Part shown: positions 19,655-28,962 of the stretch, one piece after another | Layout of the letters: each line of letters begins with the position of its first letter | Numbering within the stretch: the first letter of the stretch is position 1 | NCBI GenBank assembly: GCA_900088475.1 | Contig: FLMG01003117.1 | Location: 1-28,962, forward strand | DNA length: 28,962 nt | Direction: 5' to 3' | DNA from: Hyphochytrium catenoides | Lineage: Eukaryota > Sar > Hyphochytriomycetes > Hyphochytriales > Hyphochytriaceae | Made by a program: the position numbers and the translations under genes | The notes under the pieces: generated by a model | Database searches by the model: none | What the model was told of the DNA's origin: nothing | The model's input: the letters and a program-made list of their open reading frames with translations, nothing else

Positions 19655-21328
19655 CACCCTGCCTATCATGGAGTGAAGGTTAACACGCACTAAAAAGAGG
19701 TTGGAAGCAACCAAAGGTCGCCATGTAGAGGATTGAAGAGTCATAACAGCCACAGGTAGATTGCTGGCGAAGGACGCAGACAGTGTCTGCGTCAGCTATT
19801 GAGAGGTACTCTAAATCTCAACAAATTACCGAACCCCATAACGCGACAAGGAGAACAAGGACAGGCGTGTGATCCTTGTCGCTATACTCTGCTACTTTAT
19901 GTTGCCAGAAGCTCAAACAGGCAAGTCGATTTCTATTAGCTTTTGGCCTCCTCAAATACCTCATAAAGCCTGTCGTACGCGTACGCCTGAGTCATCGTCG
20001 CACTCGGAGAGAGTCGCTTGACATATGCTATGAGTGGCGTTAGCCTAAGATTCCTACTTTTAGCGTCGGTGCTAGGAGCAAATACAAGCAGCTAAATGAC
20101 CTCGCACTAAGTCAGTGGCAGGGGCATGGAAAGCGAGACTCTAGATGGCAAGAGTAGTTATTATAGAGCTTCTTCAACAAAGGCTAGCTAGAGCATGCAG
20201 ACGCTACATTACCATTGTCACATGGTAAGAGCTCCTCGATCCTCTTCTAAGATACTTGAGGAGACTTGAGGGAATAAAAAAGAAAGACACTGAAGGACCT
20301 AGTGCAGGCTATTGAGGTCAAATGAGAGAGCAAGACGAGGCTAGAGCGACATAGAAAAGATTGACAAATATTGACGCAAGCGTGGAGAGTGCGAAAAGAG
20401 GAAAAAGCAGAAAGCGAAAGAGAAGTGAGCAGAGAGATTCTAGGTCATAGACTCGCGCCAAACGGACGAACGAGATCTCCTCTTCTTATCCTATGGTCCC
20501 TTCCCCTAGCCAATGTCCGCAAAGGATGCATGGCAAGATAGATTGGCCTCACAAATTTATTGACTGATGGCTACCCATAATCAAGTCAGGGAATCCAATA
20601 GTTCCAAGAGAGCTCGAAATAGGCACGGGGAGCTCTGGTCGAAGGTCTGGATCGAGCAACTATTGACTCTGTCCTGGGTCAAAAACTGAAAGGCGGGGGC
20701 AAAGCTCTGAGATCTTTATATCTGGCGATCTGACAGACGGAGATCTCTGAAGCTCTGGCTGGTTCTGATGAATTCTGAAGCTCAGCTGCCCGGCCCACAA
20801 AGAGATCTCGCACCCTCCGCAAATGGACCATCTCCTGGTATAACAGGAGCCTTCGGCCTTTGCGGTCCCTCAGGCAGGGTTATGTTCAAGCGGTTATGAT
20901 CGATAAGAACCTGACACGAATCTTTCAAACAACATAGGTTACCGAAATGTTGCAGGTGGTGCTGTTTGCATTATGAGGTAATTTGTTCTCTTGGAAACCT
21001 TTGTCCCTTTCATTTGATTTGTTTCAAAGATCCTTTCGCGGATCCTTCTTGATGTTGATGAGTGCATGAGACTGGGCGACCAAGGCGCACAAAGGTTAGA
21101 AGGGAGGTAGGAAGGAAGGAAAGAAAGAAGAGGGCAGAGCTGTAACCACATAGAAAGTGCCTACCGAGAGATCTTGTTGTCCAGTCGGAGATCTTCCATC
21201 CAAAGAACAAGCGAGCACTCACGAGCTTCAAAGGAGCAAAGACCTGGACCATCGAGCCATAGACCCCGGAGTCGCTTTACAAGCTAAAGTAGCCGACGAG
21301 CCGCTTCAAGCTGCAGGCAAGAGGCACG
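19655..21328. other. Intergenic between TIR and decarboxylase genes
   Basis: I see no coding frame with support. A perfect 21-base palindrome with a single central base (GACGCAGACA-G-TGTCTGCGTC) is at 19773-19793, about 120 bases past the TIR stop, probably in or near its 3' untranslated region. CGTACGCGTACG is at 19974-19985. The last few hundred bases before 21329 presumably hold the decarboxylase promoter and 5' leader, but no core motif is recognisable. Confidence 0.5.
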
Positions 21329-23298
21329 ATGTTATCCACCGGCGGCAAGCCGACGAAGGCTGATAGTCCTCGCAATCAGGCAAACAAGAGGAAGGTTGAG
21401 AATATAGCTATTGACTCCTCTTTGGGGAAGAAAGCCTTCCTCACAGATGAGGCCGCGGCATGGGCGAGAACTTCCATAGACTACATTACGGAAGCTCTCA
21501 TTGATAACAGTTCCTCGAGTTGCCCCATCTATGCAAGCGCCTGCATGCAGCGGACGGCGCCTAAGAGAGATCTTCCTGACCTTCCAATGAGTCCAAAGAT
21601 GGCACAACAGCTCATCCGCGATGAACTCTCTCTAGATGGGAACCCTAAACTTAACATGGCGACCTTTGTCACTACCTACATGGACAAAGAGGCAGAGGAG
21701 TTGATGCTCTCGGGCATGAGGAAAAACTTCATTGATCAGGACGAGTATGAGCAAACCACTGAGCTTCACAATCGCTGTGTATCAATGTTGGCGCGTCTAT
21801 ATCACGCTCCAGATCCTCCTGAACAGGTCCCGTACACGGGCACGGGCTGCATTGGGTCGTCAGAAGCGATAATGCTAAGCGTCCTGGCCATGAAATGGAA
21901 GTGGCGTGAGAGACGCCGAGCACAAGGCAAACCTTGCGACCGCCCTAACATGGTGTGTGGCGCTAATGTCCAGGTCTGCTGGCACAAAGCTTGCCGGTAC
22001 TTCGAAGTGGAATGCAGAGAGGCCTCAGTATCTCCTGACTGCTTGGTTCTGACGGCAGAAAGAGCGAAGCCCTTGATTGATGAGAACACTATCGGTGTTT
22101 GCGCTATTCTTGGAAGCACCTTCAATGGCGAGTTTGAGGATGTGAAAGGGATTCATGACATGGTCCAAGAAGTCAATAAGAAGAATCAGTGGGCCGTTCC
22201 CGTCCATGTAGACGCCGCCAGCGGCGGGTTCATCGCTCCCTTTATCAGTCCAGACCTCCTATGGGACTTCAGGCTGCCCTGCGTGAAGTCGATTAATGTC
22301 AGCGGCCATAAGTTTGGCTTGGTCTATGCTGGCATTGGATGGGCGCTCTGGAGGTGAGAATCGCGGACACTTAACTGTGTGTGGCGCCTCTTTTCATCTC
22401 ATGGTAGAGTCTCAGCGGTCCCTCGTCCTTTGCTCCATGGGCGCTCTTCTTTTTTTGCTCTCATCTGTTCTGCTACCTGTTCAGTTGCCGCTATTTACGC
22501 CTCTTTCTCCACCCTTTGGCTCTAGATGCCCCGCTAACGGCTGTCCTGCATGGCCCTTAGCTCCTCAACCTTGCACCGCTTCCTCTTAGCGTCTCCATGT
22601 AGAAACTGTTTTAATCTTAAGACTTACCTACACTCTTTCTCTCTCGTCGCAGAGAACCGCAGGACTTGCCGGCAGATCTTGTCTTCCATGTCAACTACTT
22701 GGGTGGCGACCAAGCGTCCTTCACGCTCAACTTCTCTAAGAGTGCTTCCACTGTCATTGGCCAGTATTATAACCTGATTCGCCTTGGGAGGCAAGGGTAC
22801 AGAGCCATCATGGAGACTAGCATGAAAAATGCTCAGTATCTGCGTGACCAGATCATAAGGACGGGAAAGTTTCATATTGTGGACAAACAAGACATGCCTC
22901 TCGTGGCCTTCAGCCTTAAAGACCGGACCAAGTTCTCTGAGTTTGACATCCAGGACCGTATGAGACATAGCGGGTGGATTATCCCAGCTTATACCTGTCC
23001 TAAAGGGGCTGAAGACCTGATCATTATGCGCGTTGTCGTCAAGCAGAACTTCTCGCATGACCTTGCGGACGTGCTCGTAAGACACTTGCATCAAGCTATC
23101 GAGCTCCTAGAGCAGCTGGAGAAAGCCAAGAAGCCTCCTACTCATGAAGAGAAACTCCAAGACTCCACAGTGAGAAAGTTCAAAACGGCCCTGGCGACTT
23201 CAAGAGCCACCAAAAAGCTTCTCCGTCACTCGCATTCGACGATGGCCTCCACCATTGACCATCGCTTCAAGGGAGAGCGTACTTCTGGTGTCTGCTAA
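21329..23298 (+). CDS. Glutamate decarboxylase (PLP-dependent, one intron)
   Basis: Exons 21329-22353 and 22653-23298 give 556 residues. The enzyme converts L-glutamate to GABA and CO2 using pyridoxal phosphate. The family hallmarks are clear: GTGCIGSSEAIMLSVLA for phosphate binding, HVDAASGGF (Asp295, contacts the pyridine nitrogen), SINVSGHKFGL (His327 and the Schiff-base Lys328) and NYLGGDQASFTLNFS. The 33-residue spacing between the Asp and the Lys is the same as in the bacterial enzyme. The spliced junction reads GWALWR|EPQDLP, matching the family across the intron. After the catalytic core there is a charged tail. Residues 515-534 are basic with hydrophobic anchors F518, L522 and L531, reminiscent of the calmodulin-binding tail of plant enzymes though not clearly homologous. 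No targeting peptide is evident, so it is probably cytosolic. The first ATG after the upstream stops was used. Confidence 0.95.
22354..22652 (+). other. Intron of the decarboxylase gene
   Basis: This is a 299-base GT-AG intron (GTGAGA...CGTCGCAG) splitting an Arg codon (AG|A, phase 2). It is pyrimidine-rich, with a CTTTCTCTCTCGTCGCAG acceptor. Its removal restores the conserved decarboxylase sequence on both sides, and the unspliced frame stops within a few bases of the donor. Confidence 0.93.
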
Positions 23299-24125
23299 GC
23301 TCTCGTTCTTTCTTTCTCTCTCTTCCTGTGTCTTTTTGCCATCGACATCACAGCGCTTCTGGTGTTACTTAGGAGTACCCCGTAGTCCTCTAGTCTACTC
23401 TTTATCTCCTAAAATAGGATTGAACAGGCTTACTCTCTCCATTCGTGTCGCCTTGCTTATCGATTGTCTCAAGAATTGGCCAGGATCTTAGTTCTGACAG
23501 TGGAAACACTGAAAGTGTCTTCGTGATGGAGAAGTAGAAAGAGACGTTGAGAGCACGTCCTAGAAATCTGTTGTCCGTGTGAAAGGGATGCTCCTCGCTT
23601 TTGTTCTGCCCTTGGTATGTGACATCTGCGATGTGCTGCTGCTAATTGAAGGCAGGCAGTAATGAAGCCAAGGATCTCTGGTGGAAAAAGAAGAGATAGG
23701 CTTCTTGGTGCGACACTTGAACAGATGAGCAGTGAAGCCTGTCTACCTCTATATTACGAAGAGAGAGAATCCTAGCTCGCAGAACAGGAGGTTCAAAAGT
23801 CGAGACATATCGACAGTTGTTTATAAACATTCGCACTGGGTAGCTTGCAGGCAATCACTCTTCTGTTTTATACTCGCGCCATTGCGGCGGTTGGAGACTC
23901 CAACAGCTGAGCACTGTCGATGGGCCCTTCTGTTGAGAAAGAGCTAGGGTCGTCATCTTTCTCTCTCTCTCTCTCTCTGGATTTCCTCTCGTTCCCTCTC
24001 CCGCTCCTCATCTCCTTTTCTATATACAGGGACCAGGCTTCCTTCCTTATAAGGGGCAGTGACTTCGTTTTAACCCTTCAACAAAATTTATGCGAAGGAA
24101 GGCGAGACAACCTTGTCAATCGCGC
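23299..24125. other. Intergenic between convergent genes
   Basis: This lies between the stop of the decarboxylase gene and the stop of the minus-strand membrane-protein gene, so it holds both 3' untranslated regions. Apart from a (TC)10 run at 23959-23978 nothing stands out. Short frames here have no support. Confidence 0.6.
23959..23978. repeat. (TC)10 microsatellite
   Basis: An uninterrupted TC dinucleotide run lies in the convergent intergenic space. It is likely a simple-sequence repeat with no coding role. Confidence 0.9.
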
Positions 24126-27100
24126 TCACAGGGTCCATCCAAGGGCAGCGATTGCTTCGCTTTCTGCATCCTGGAGAAGCTTCAACACAGAGCTGCGATA
24201 CGCATCAAGGTCTACGGAAGGAAGACAATGAACAAGCAGACAGCGGAAAGAGGTCCACAGGGCAAATGTTCAGCTCTACCACCTCATCTGTGCCTTGCAT
24301 TTGTCAGGCACCTTCTCTCTCCCTTGTCGCCTCTCGATGCTTGTCCCTGTTTCTGCCTCCTCTCTTTCCCTCTGGCTATAAAACGATGTCTACCTGTCTC
24401 TCTCTTTCTTTTCTCTGCCATTCCTTGACCTTGTCCACGATTGCTCTGTTTTCTGTCTCTTCCTGTACTACCATCAGCTCAGTCTTCTTCCTTTCGTTCC
24501 ACCTCCTATGCACTACTCCTTCCTAGGTGACTGGACTCAAATCCAAAGAAAACGTGTCTGCACAGCTTACCTAGCTCTTCTTCTGCTTCCCCTGCTACTC
24601 TTTCCCTATCTTGAGGACTCACAAAGCCACCTGAGGCTTCGATGTCGCTTCTTTGAATGACGGGGAGGATAGAGTCGGATGCGTCTGCTACCGCTTCCTT
24701 TCCGGCAACAGAAGTCGAAGTATGGAACTGTTCCTCTTCTTCCATTCCTCTCTCTTCTGCATCAGCCTATGACAATTGCAGAACGTTAGCGGAGAGAAAT
24801 GTTAGTAAGGCCTGGAAAGTAAGCTGGCCCTGAAAGCCGAGTTCATTCCCAGTGAAGGCTGGAAGTATGAAGCGGAGAGATGAACCAGTACCGGATCCAG
24901 TGAGTTAGAGAGATCAACAAGTGAGCTAAGACATAAAAGAGCGATTAGACCTAGGAGGCCAGTAACAGAAAGAGGATATGTAACCTTCAGCGTTGTCTCC
25001 TCCAGAGCTCCTGTTGTCTCTCTGTGACCACAGATGTCATTCTGGCAACCTTCCACCTGCTGTGGAGCTTCCTCCAGAGCCGTCTCCAAGGCGTCTGCTG
25101 ACAAGGATTGAGCAGTGCTCCTCTCTTCCTTGTTTGGAACGTCTGCAGATCCCTCCTTCTCAACTTCATAAGGAGCAGCTTCTGATTGCTGTGTAGAAGG
25201 GAGAGAAGGATCTATGGCAGGGGAAGAAGAGGTTGGAATCTCATCTCTCTCTTCTCCAATAGTCTCATCGCTGACTCTAGGGGAGCTATCATTATCATTT
25301 CTTGGCTCTTCAAAAGCACTTTGTGTCTCTGCATTAGCAGTGGTTGAAGGCCCTTCCACGTCCTCTTCTCTCCTAACCTCGGAGGGAAGTCCTTGGACTG
25401 GCGGGATATCGCCCTCAAGGCCTGTTACCTCCTTCGACTTCTCTTGGCCTGTGGTCTCTTTGAGCCGCTCGTCTGTTTGTTCTAACGTCGGAGAGGCAAG
25501 GAAAACTTGTCAGCGCGGCGAAAGAGTTGCGAAAGAGATATGCTGTGTCTCTTACCTCCATCTTTTTTGGTCCTGATCCGTACATCCTCAACCTCTAGAG
25601 TTGGTGGTTCTTTCTTTTCTTGATGTCGCGGAGGTGCTTCTTCCACTCTTTCTGCTCCTTCAGTTGCACGGGGCTGCTCTCCCCCCTCTGTTCTTATACT
25701 TGCCGCTGTCGGCCTGCCGACAACTCGCTCTTCGTCTTCTCTATCCCTCTTGGCCACTTCCCTTCTATCAGTGGTCACCAGCCCAAGCTTCTCAAGAACC
25801 AGTTTTGCCGCTTTGGCTGTCTTCAGAAGCTTTACCTTCCAGTGGTATGGAGAGGACGAGGAGAGGGTGGGGGAAGAGGAGAGAGCAAGCTGCAGCTGCT
25901 CCACCACGGCTGCAGTGGCCCAAGATGACGATGAGGTAAAGGCTGCAGAAGAGACGAACCAGAGGGGCAAACAAACAACTGTCAGACAGCCAAAAGGGAC
26001 CACGAACCCATTATGAGCCGGCTGCAAAGGGGAAGAAAGCTAAGCTAAACGCAAGAGTTGGTGCGAGAAATAATGGAGAGACAGCAGCAGCAACCCTAGA
26101 AAGCCACAGATAATGGCATAGGGAATTGCGCGGGACGATGAGGAAGTGCTACGTTTGTCCTATGGATATGTTACCAGGAAGCAGCTCTCCCAGAATGTGC
26201 GCCAGGTCAGAGCTCAGACCCGCGGGAAGGTAAACTCCGTTCTCCCACTGCACCCATGACGGAGAAGAAGGAGGAAGAACACTATCGAACGGGGCCGGAA
26301 AGAAGGGAAAGAGAGGTCCCAATGTCCTGTTGAATGCATCTCTCAGCTCAGACGTCAATTGCGACTGAAAATGAACGGTAGAGATCTGCAGCTTCTCAAA
26401 GTACTCTATAAGGGCCGGACCACCTTCCATCATCGCCTTTCGAGCTAGAAGCGAGAGAGATGGAGAGAGGGTGTTTTAGCACTCTGCAATTCCTTGTGAG
26501 GGAGGATCTGACGTATAGAGAGTGTGCTAGCTTACGGAGGCATCGGAAAAAAGACAAAAGATGCCAGGGCGAGGTATCTGTCAAGGTACAGGCGTCATCA
26601 AACAAAGCACGCATGGATTCGGGGAGAAAGAAGAGAGAAAGAGGAATGGATAGAGAGAGGAGGAGGAATAGATACAGCCAGTGCAAAGAGCAGCGAACGA
26701 CGAGAGAGAGAGACAAAAGAAAAGAAGAGAGAGAGAGGGATCTCAGACGACAAGGATCAAACGCATACAGCATTGCTACCTGCTAGCCACGGACTAGAGT
26801 TCGTCACACTCTGCAGAGCGGCCTGGAGAGGCAGAGGAAGCGCTTGTCTTCCTCTCTCTCCTGCCTCCACCATAATGAGAGGGATCTGGTGGGACTGTCC
26901 TGTCAAGAAATGCCCCAAACTTGTTGCAGAGGAGACTGACGGAGCCTGCCAGAGGCCGTCAAGTCTGTCCCGCAAGGTAGAGCAGTAGCAAGAGAAAGAG
27001 GCATCGCCATCACCTGTATCCCAGGTCCCACAGAGGAGTCAGGTTTCCTTGAAAATCGGTGCATTTTTCTCTTCATCCTCCTTCTAGTGTTCCTCCTCCT

Positions 27101-28826
27101 CTCCTCCCGTCTGTTCCAGGCTTCCTTCTCTCGTCCTGCTCTCCTACTTCTTCGCACTTTCCCGCCCAATATGAGCCGCATACTTTCATCCTCAAAATGC
27201 TCCTTATCATTGTGTGGACTCTCTAGACACCATCCTCTACGGCTCCTGGGCATTCACTCTCTCTACTTATTGCTTTTGTGTATATCTAGAGCTTACCAGG
27301 ACCGCTTGAAGGTTGGCAATGATCTGATGGGCTTCCCCTAGTGCCCTCATAGCAGACTGTGTATACCGATCCACTAGCGACTAGCAGGAACAGAGCACTC
27401 AGGAGAATAACGGTCTGAACAAGGGTGGTCAGACCTATGCCGCCTTTCCGTCCCTTCTCCTTCTGGTCGAGCGCCTAAAGAAGCGACAATACGGGTCAAC
27501 GGGCGTGAGAACTGGCTCCCCTTACAGCGAGAAAGTGGGAGCAGAAGGAGATAAGCAGAAAAAAAAAGCAGCGCCGCACCTGTCCAGCACTCTTGAGCCA
27601 TGCTTCCAGTTTGTCAGTACTCTCTTCTCCATACTTGTCTCTCAAGCCACGGACCATTTCTCTTTCCTTCCCTTCGAAGGATGACAGGATCTCCTCGATC
27701 ATTTCCAGCTTTGAGGGCTGATGCTTTTCATAAAAATCCCGCAGTAAAGCTCTCAAGTCTTCCTGAAGCCGTACGCTGGGCTCTAGGAAACGCTTTCCAA
27801 CGTCGTCAGTCTCTCCTGTCCCAGCGTCTGCTTCTCTTTCACTCCCTGCCATTCCGTTTGTTCCTCGTGTGTCTTCTGACTGTAAGAAGAGAGGAGTCCT
27901 AGTCGTGGAAGAGGCTGGAGTTGCAAGAGTCTTCGTCTCAATGCTTTGGAAGGTGGTCGTGGTCTCACTCTTTATCCAGCGGCTGGTCTCCTCAATCTTT
28001 TGCTATGGAACAGGACAAATGCATGCGAGAGCAGAGCAAGAGAGAGAAAAAGAGAAGGTCAAGGAAGTCGGGTACGCGGCTTATCAAAGATAACAATTCG
28101 AGGGACTAAAGCCTCAACGAAGCCCGGCATACCAGATAGGAGAGAGAGAAGGAGAGAGAGAGATAAGGAAGAAGACAGGGATCGAAACAAGAGAAAGAGA
28201 GAAGGAGAAAGAGTAAAATAGGAACTATCGAAAGGAAATCTTAACTGGAGCGGCCTCCAACTTACCTTTCTAGACTCCAGGACGGTCAGAGACGACGCCT
28301 CATGGGCAACTTCTGGCACGTGGGGACGTGGAGCTGACTGAGGTCGATAAGGACTGGGCGGCTGTGGAGCTGAAGAAGGTGCAACAGTCTTGGGAGGAAC
28401 AAGCGGAGGAGAGGGCTGCCAAACATCTTAGCATTCGGACTAACCACGATACAGTCACAGAGAGAGAGAAAGAGGTAGAAAGAGAGAGTGAAAGAAAAAA
28501 AAAAGGTAGAGAAAAAGGGAGAGGCAGAGGCAAAGAGAGAGAGAGAGAGAGGGAGAGAAGAGGAAGAAGAAGAAAGAAGAAACAACAGGATCAAAACAAG
28601 AGAGAAAAAGGGACCACGAAAGAGAGACACGATAATCTTCGAGAGCTAACTTTAACAACAGAGACGTTCCATCTACCTTTCTAGACTCCAGGACGGCAAG
28701 GGACGGCGCCTCATGGGCAACTTCTGGTACGAGAGGACGTGGAGCTGGCTCAGGTTGATAAGGACTGGGAGGCTGAGGAGCTGAAGAAGGAGGAACACCC
28801 CTGGGCGGAAGAACGGAAGGGAAAGG
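24126..28826 (-). CDS. Spliced single-pass membrane protein with Pro-rich repeats and FYxKHxPSK domain, 5' partial
   Basis: Ten exons can be joined on the minus strand: 28826-28677, 28415-28266, 28002-27580, 27474-27297, 26899-26780, 26444-26175, 25942-25556, 25481-24985, 24766-24571 and 24211-24126. All phases agree, giving 818 codons and TGA (24128-24126). Introns are GT-AG with CT-rich sense strands. In the visible part, residues 1-100 are two copies of a 50-residue proline-rich unit. Residues 178-225 form a helical segment containing DFYEKHQPSKLEMIEEIL and DKYG, a motif shared by many protist proteins. Residues 255-281 are a membrane span. Beyond it are sequons (NSS, NRT), then a long acidic, disordered tail with SLSADALETALEEA and a final LDAYRSSVLKLLQDAESEAI helix. 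A cytosolic N-terminus is inferred. Function is unknown. The fifth exon is the least certain (26945-26871 is an alternative), as is the GTTACA donor at 24984. The start lies beyond the right edge. Confidence 0.72.
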
Positions 28827-28962
28827 CTGCAAACATTTTAGTGGTCCGGCTAGATAAGATACAGTCCGAGAGAGAGAGACACACAGACAAGTCCGAGAGA
28901 GAGAGAAAAAAGAAAGAAGGAGCGCTTGAGGGAGAGAAATAGCGAGCGAGAGAAAAAGAGGA
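28266..28962 (-). repeat. Tandem 411-bp exon+intron duplication
   Basis: Exons 28826-28677 and 28415-28266 are both exactly 150 bases and phase 0. They share most residues (APSSAPQPPSPY-like core, PEVAHEA, VLESRK end). The flanking intron sequence is also alike: upstream GCTGCAAACATTTTAG versus GCTGCCAAACATCTTAG on the plus strand, the ACAGTC...GAGAGAGAG run, and downstream GGATC[AG]AAACAAGAGA. The repeat period is 411 bases. The intron at 28827-28962 matches the start of another unit, so more copies may lie beyond the window. Confidence 0.88.

Noticed and set aside
13940-23298. A functional cluster of glycosyltransferase, TIR protein and decarboxylase
   Set aside because: They share strand only. 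Gaps are 1.7 kb each and no shared pathway or common regulatory motif could be shown.
24802-24984. Membrane-like extension after the eighth exon of the minus-strand gene (GLLGLIALLCLSS)
   Set aside because: It follows a donor-like site and precedes a good acceptor in matching phase, so it is read as intron. The GTTACA donor is unusual, and retention cannot be excluded.
26460-28221. Plus-strand Arg/Glu/Lys-rich frames
   Set aside because: They are translations of GA-rich introns of the minus-strand gene.
1-28962. tRNA and rRNA genes
   Set aside because: I saw no cloverleaf with conserved boxes and no rRNA core sequence. The initiator tRNA match at 1075-1087 is only a primer site.

Overview
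This is nuclear DNA from a eukaryote. Two plus-strand genes carry recognisable GT-AG introns, a minus-strand gene can be assembled from ten exons whose reading phases all agree, the left edge is a Ty1/copia retrotransposon, and gene-poor stretches are filled with polypyrimidine/polypurine runs and microsatellites. The protein types fit a unicellular protist or alga (stramenopile, alveolate, haptophyte or red algal relative). They are a three-fold C-x4-C-x9-C-x2-H zinc-finger protein of the WRKY19-like kind, a TIR-repeat protein, a family-25-type glycosyltransferase, a glutamate decarboxylase and a membrane protein with an FYxKHxPSK motif. I cannot fix the lineage from sequence alone.

Layout. 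Positions 1-1521 (minus) are the 5' end of a copia element: LTR, a primer-binding site matching the internal anticodon region of initiator tRNA-Met, and a frameshifted gag running into the protease. It sits directly against a decayed, transposase-like coding remnant (1522-2714, plus). An 11-bp minisatellite lies at 3580-3667. A small zinc-finger/coiled-coil gene is at 4204-4806. From about 5.7 to 8.6 kb the plus strand is strongly CT-rich and holds several candidate 3' gene ends with homologous donor regions (low confidence). An unusually long minus-strand ORF of unknown nature is at 9148-9861. From 10.2 to 13.9 kb I see no secure gene.

The gene-rich half runs on the plus strand: a type II membrane glycosyltransferase (13940-15217), an 851-residue protein of three TIR + beta-module units (16927-19654, one intron), and glutamate decarboxylase (21329-23298, one intron). 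A previously hidden spliced membrane-protein gene converges on it from the right (24126-28826, minus; its 5' end is outside the window). Its first two visible exons are tandem duplicates.

The most interesting object is the TIR protein. Only its third TIR domain keeps the glutamate expected at the NAD-cleaving position. The first two have valine there, which suggests one potentially catalytic TIR tethered to two scaffold or pseudo-TIRs, each paired with a repeated beta-rich module. The genes show no common pathway, and no operon-like organisation is claimed.
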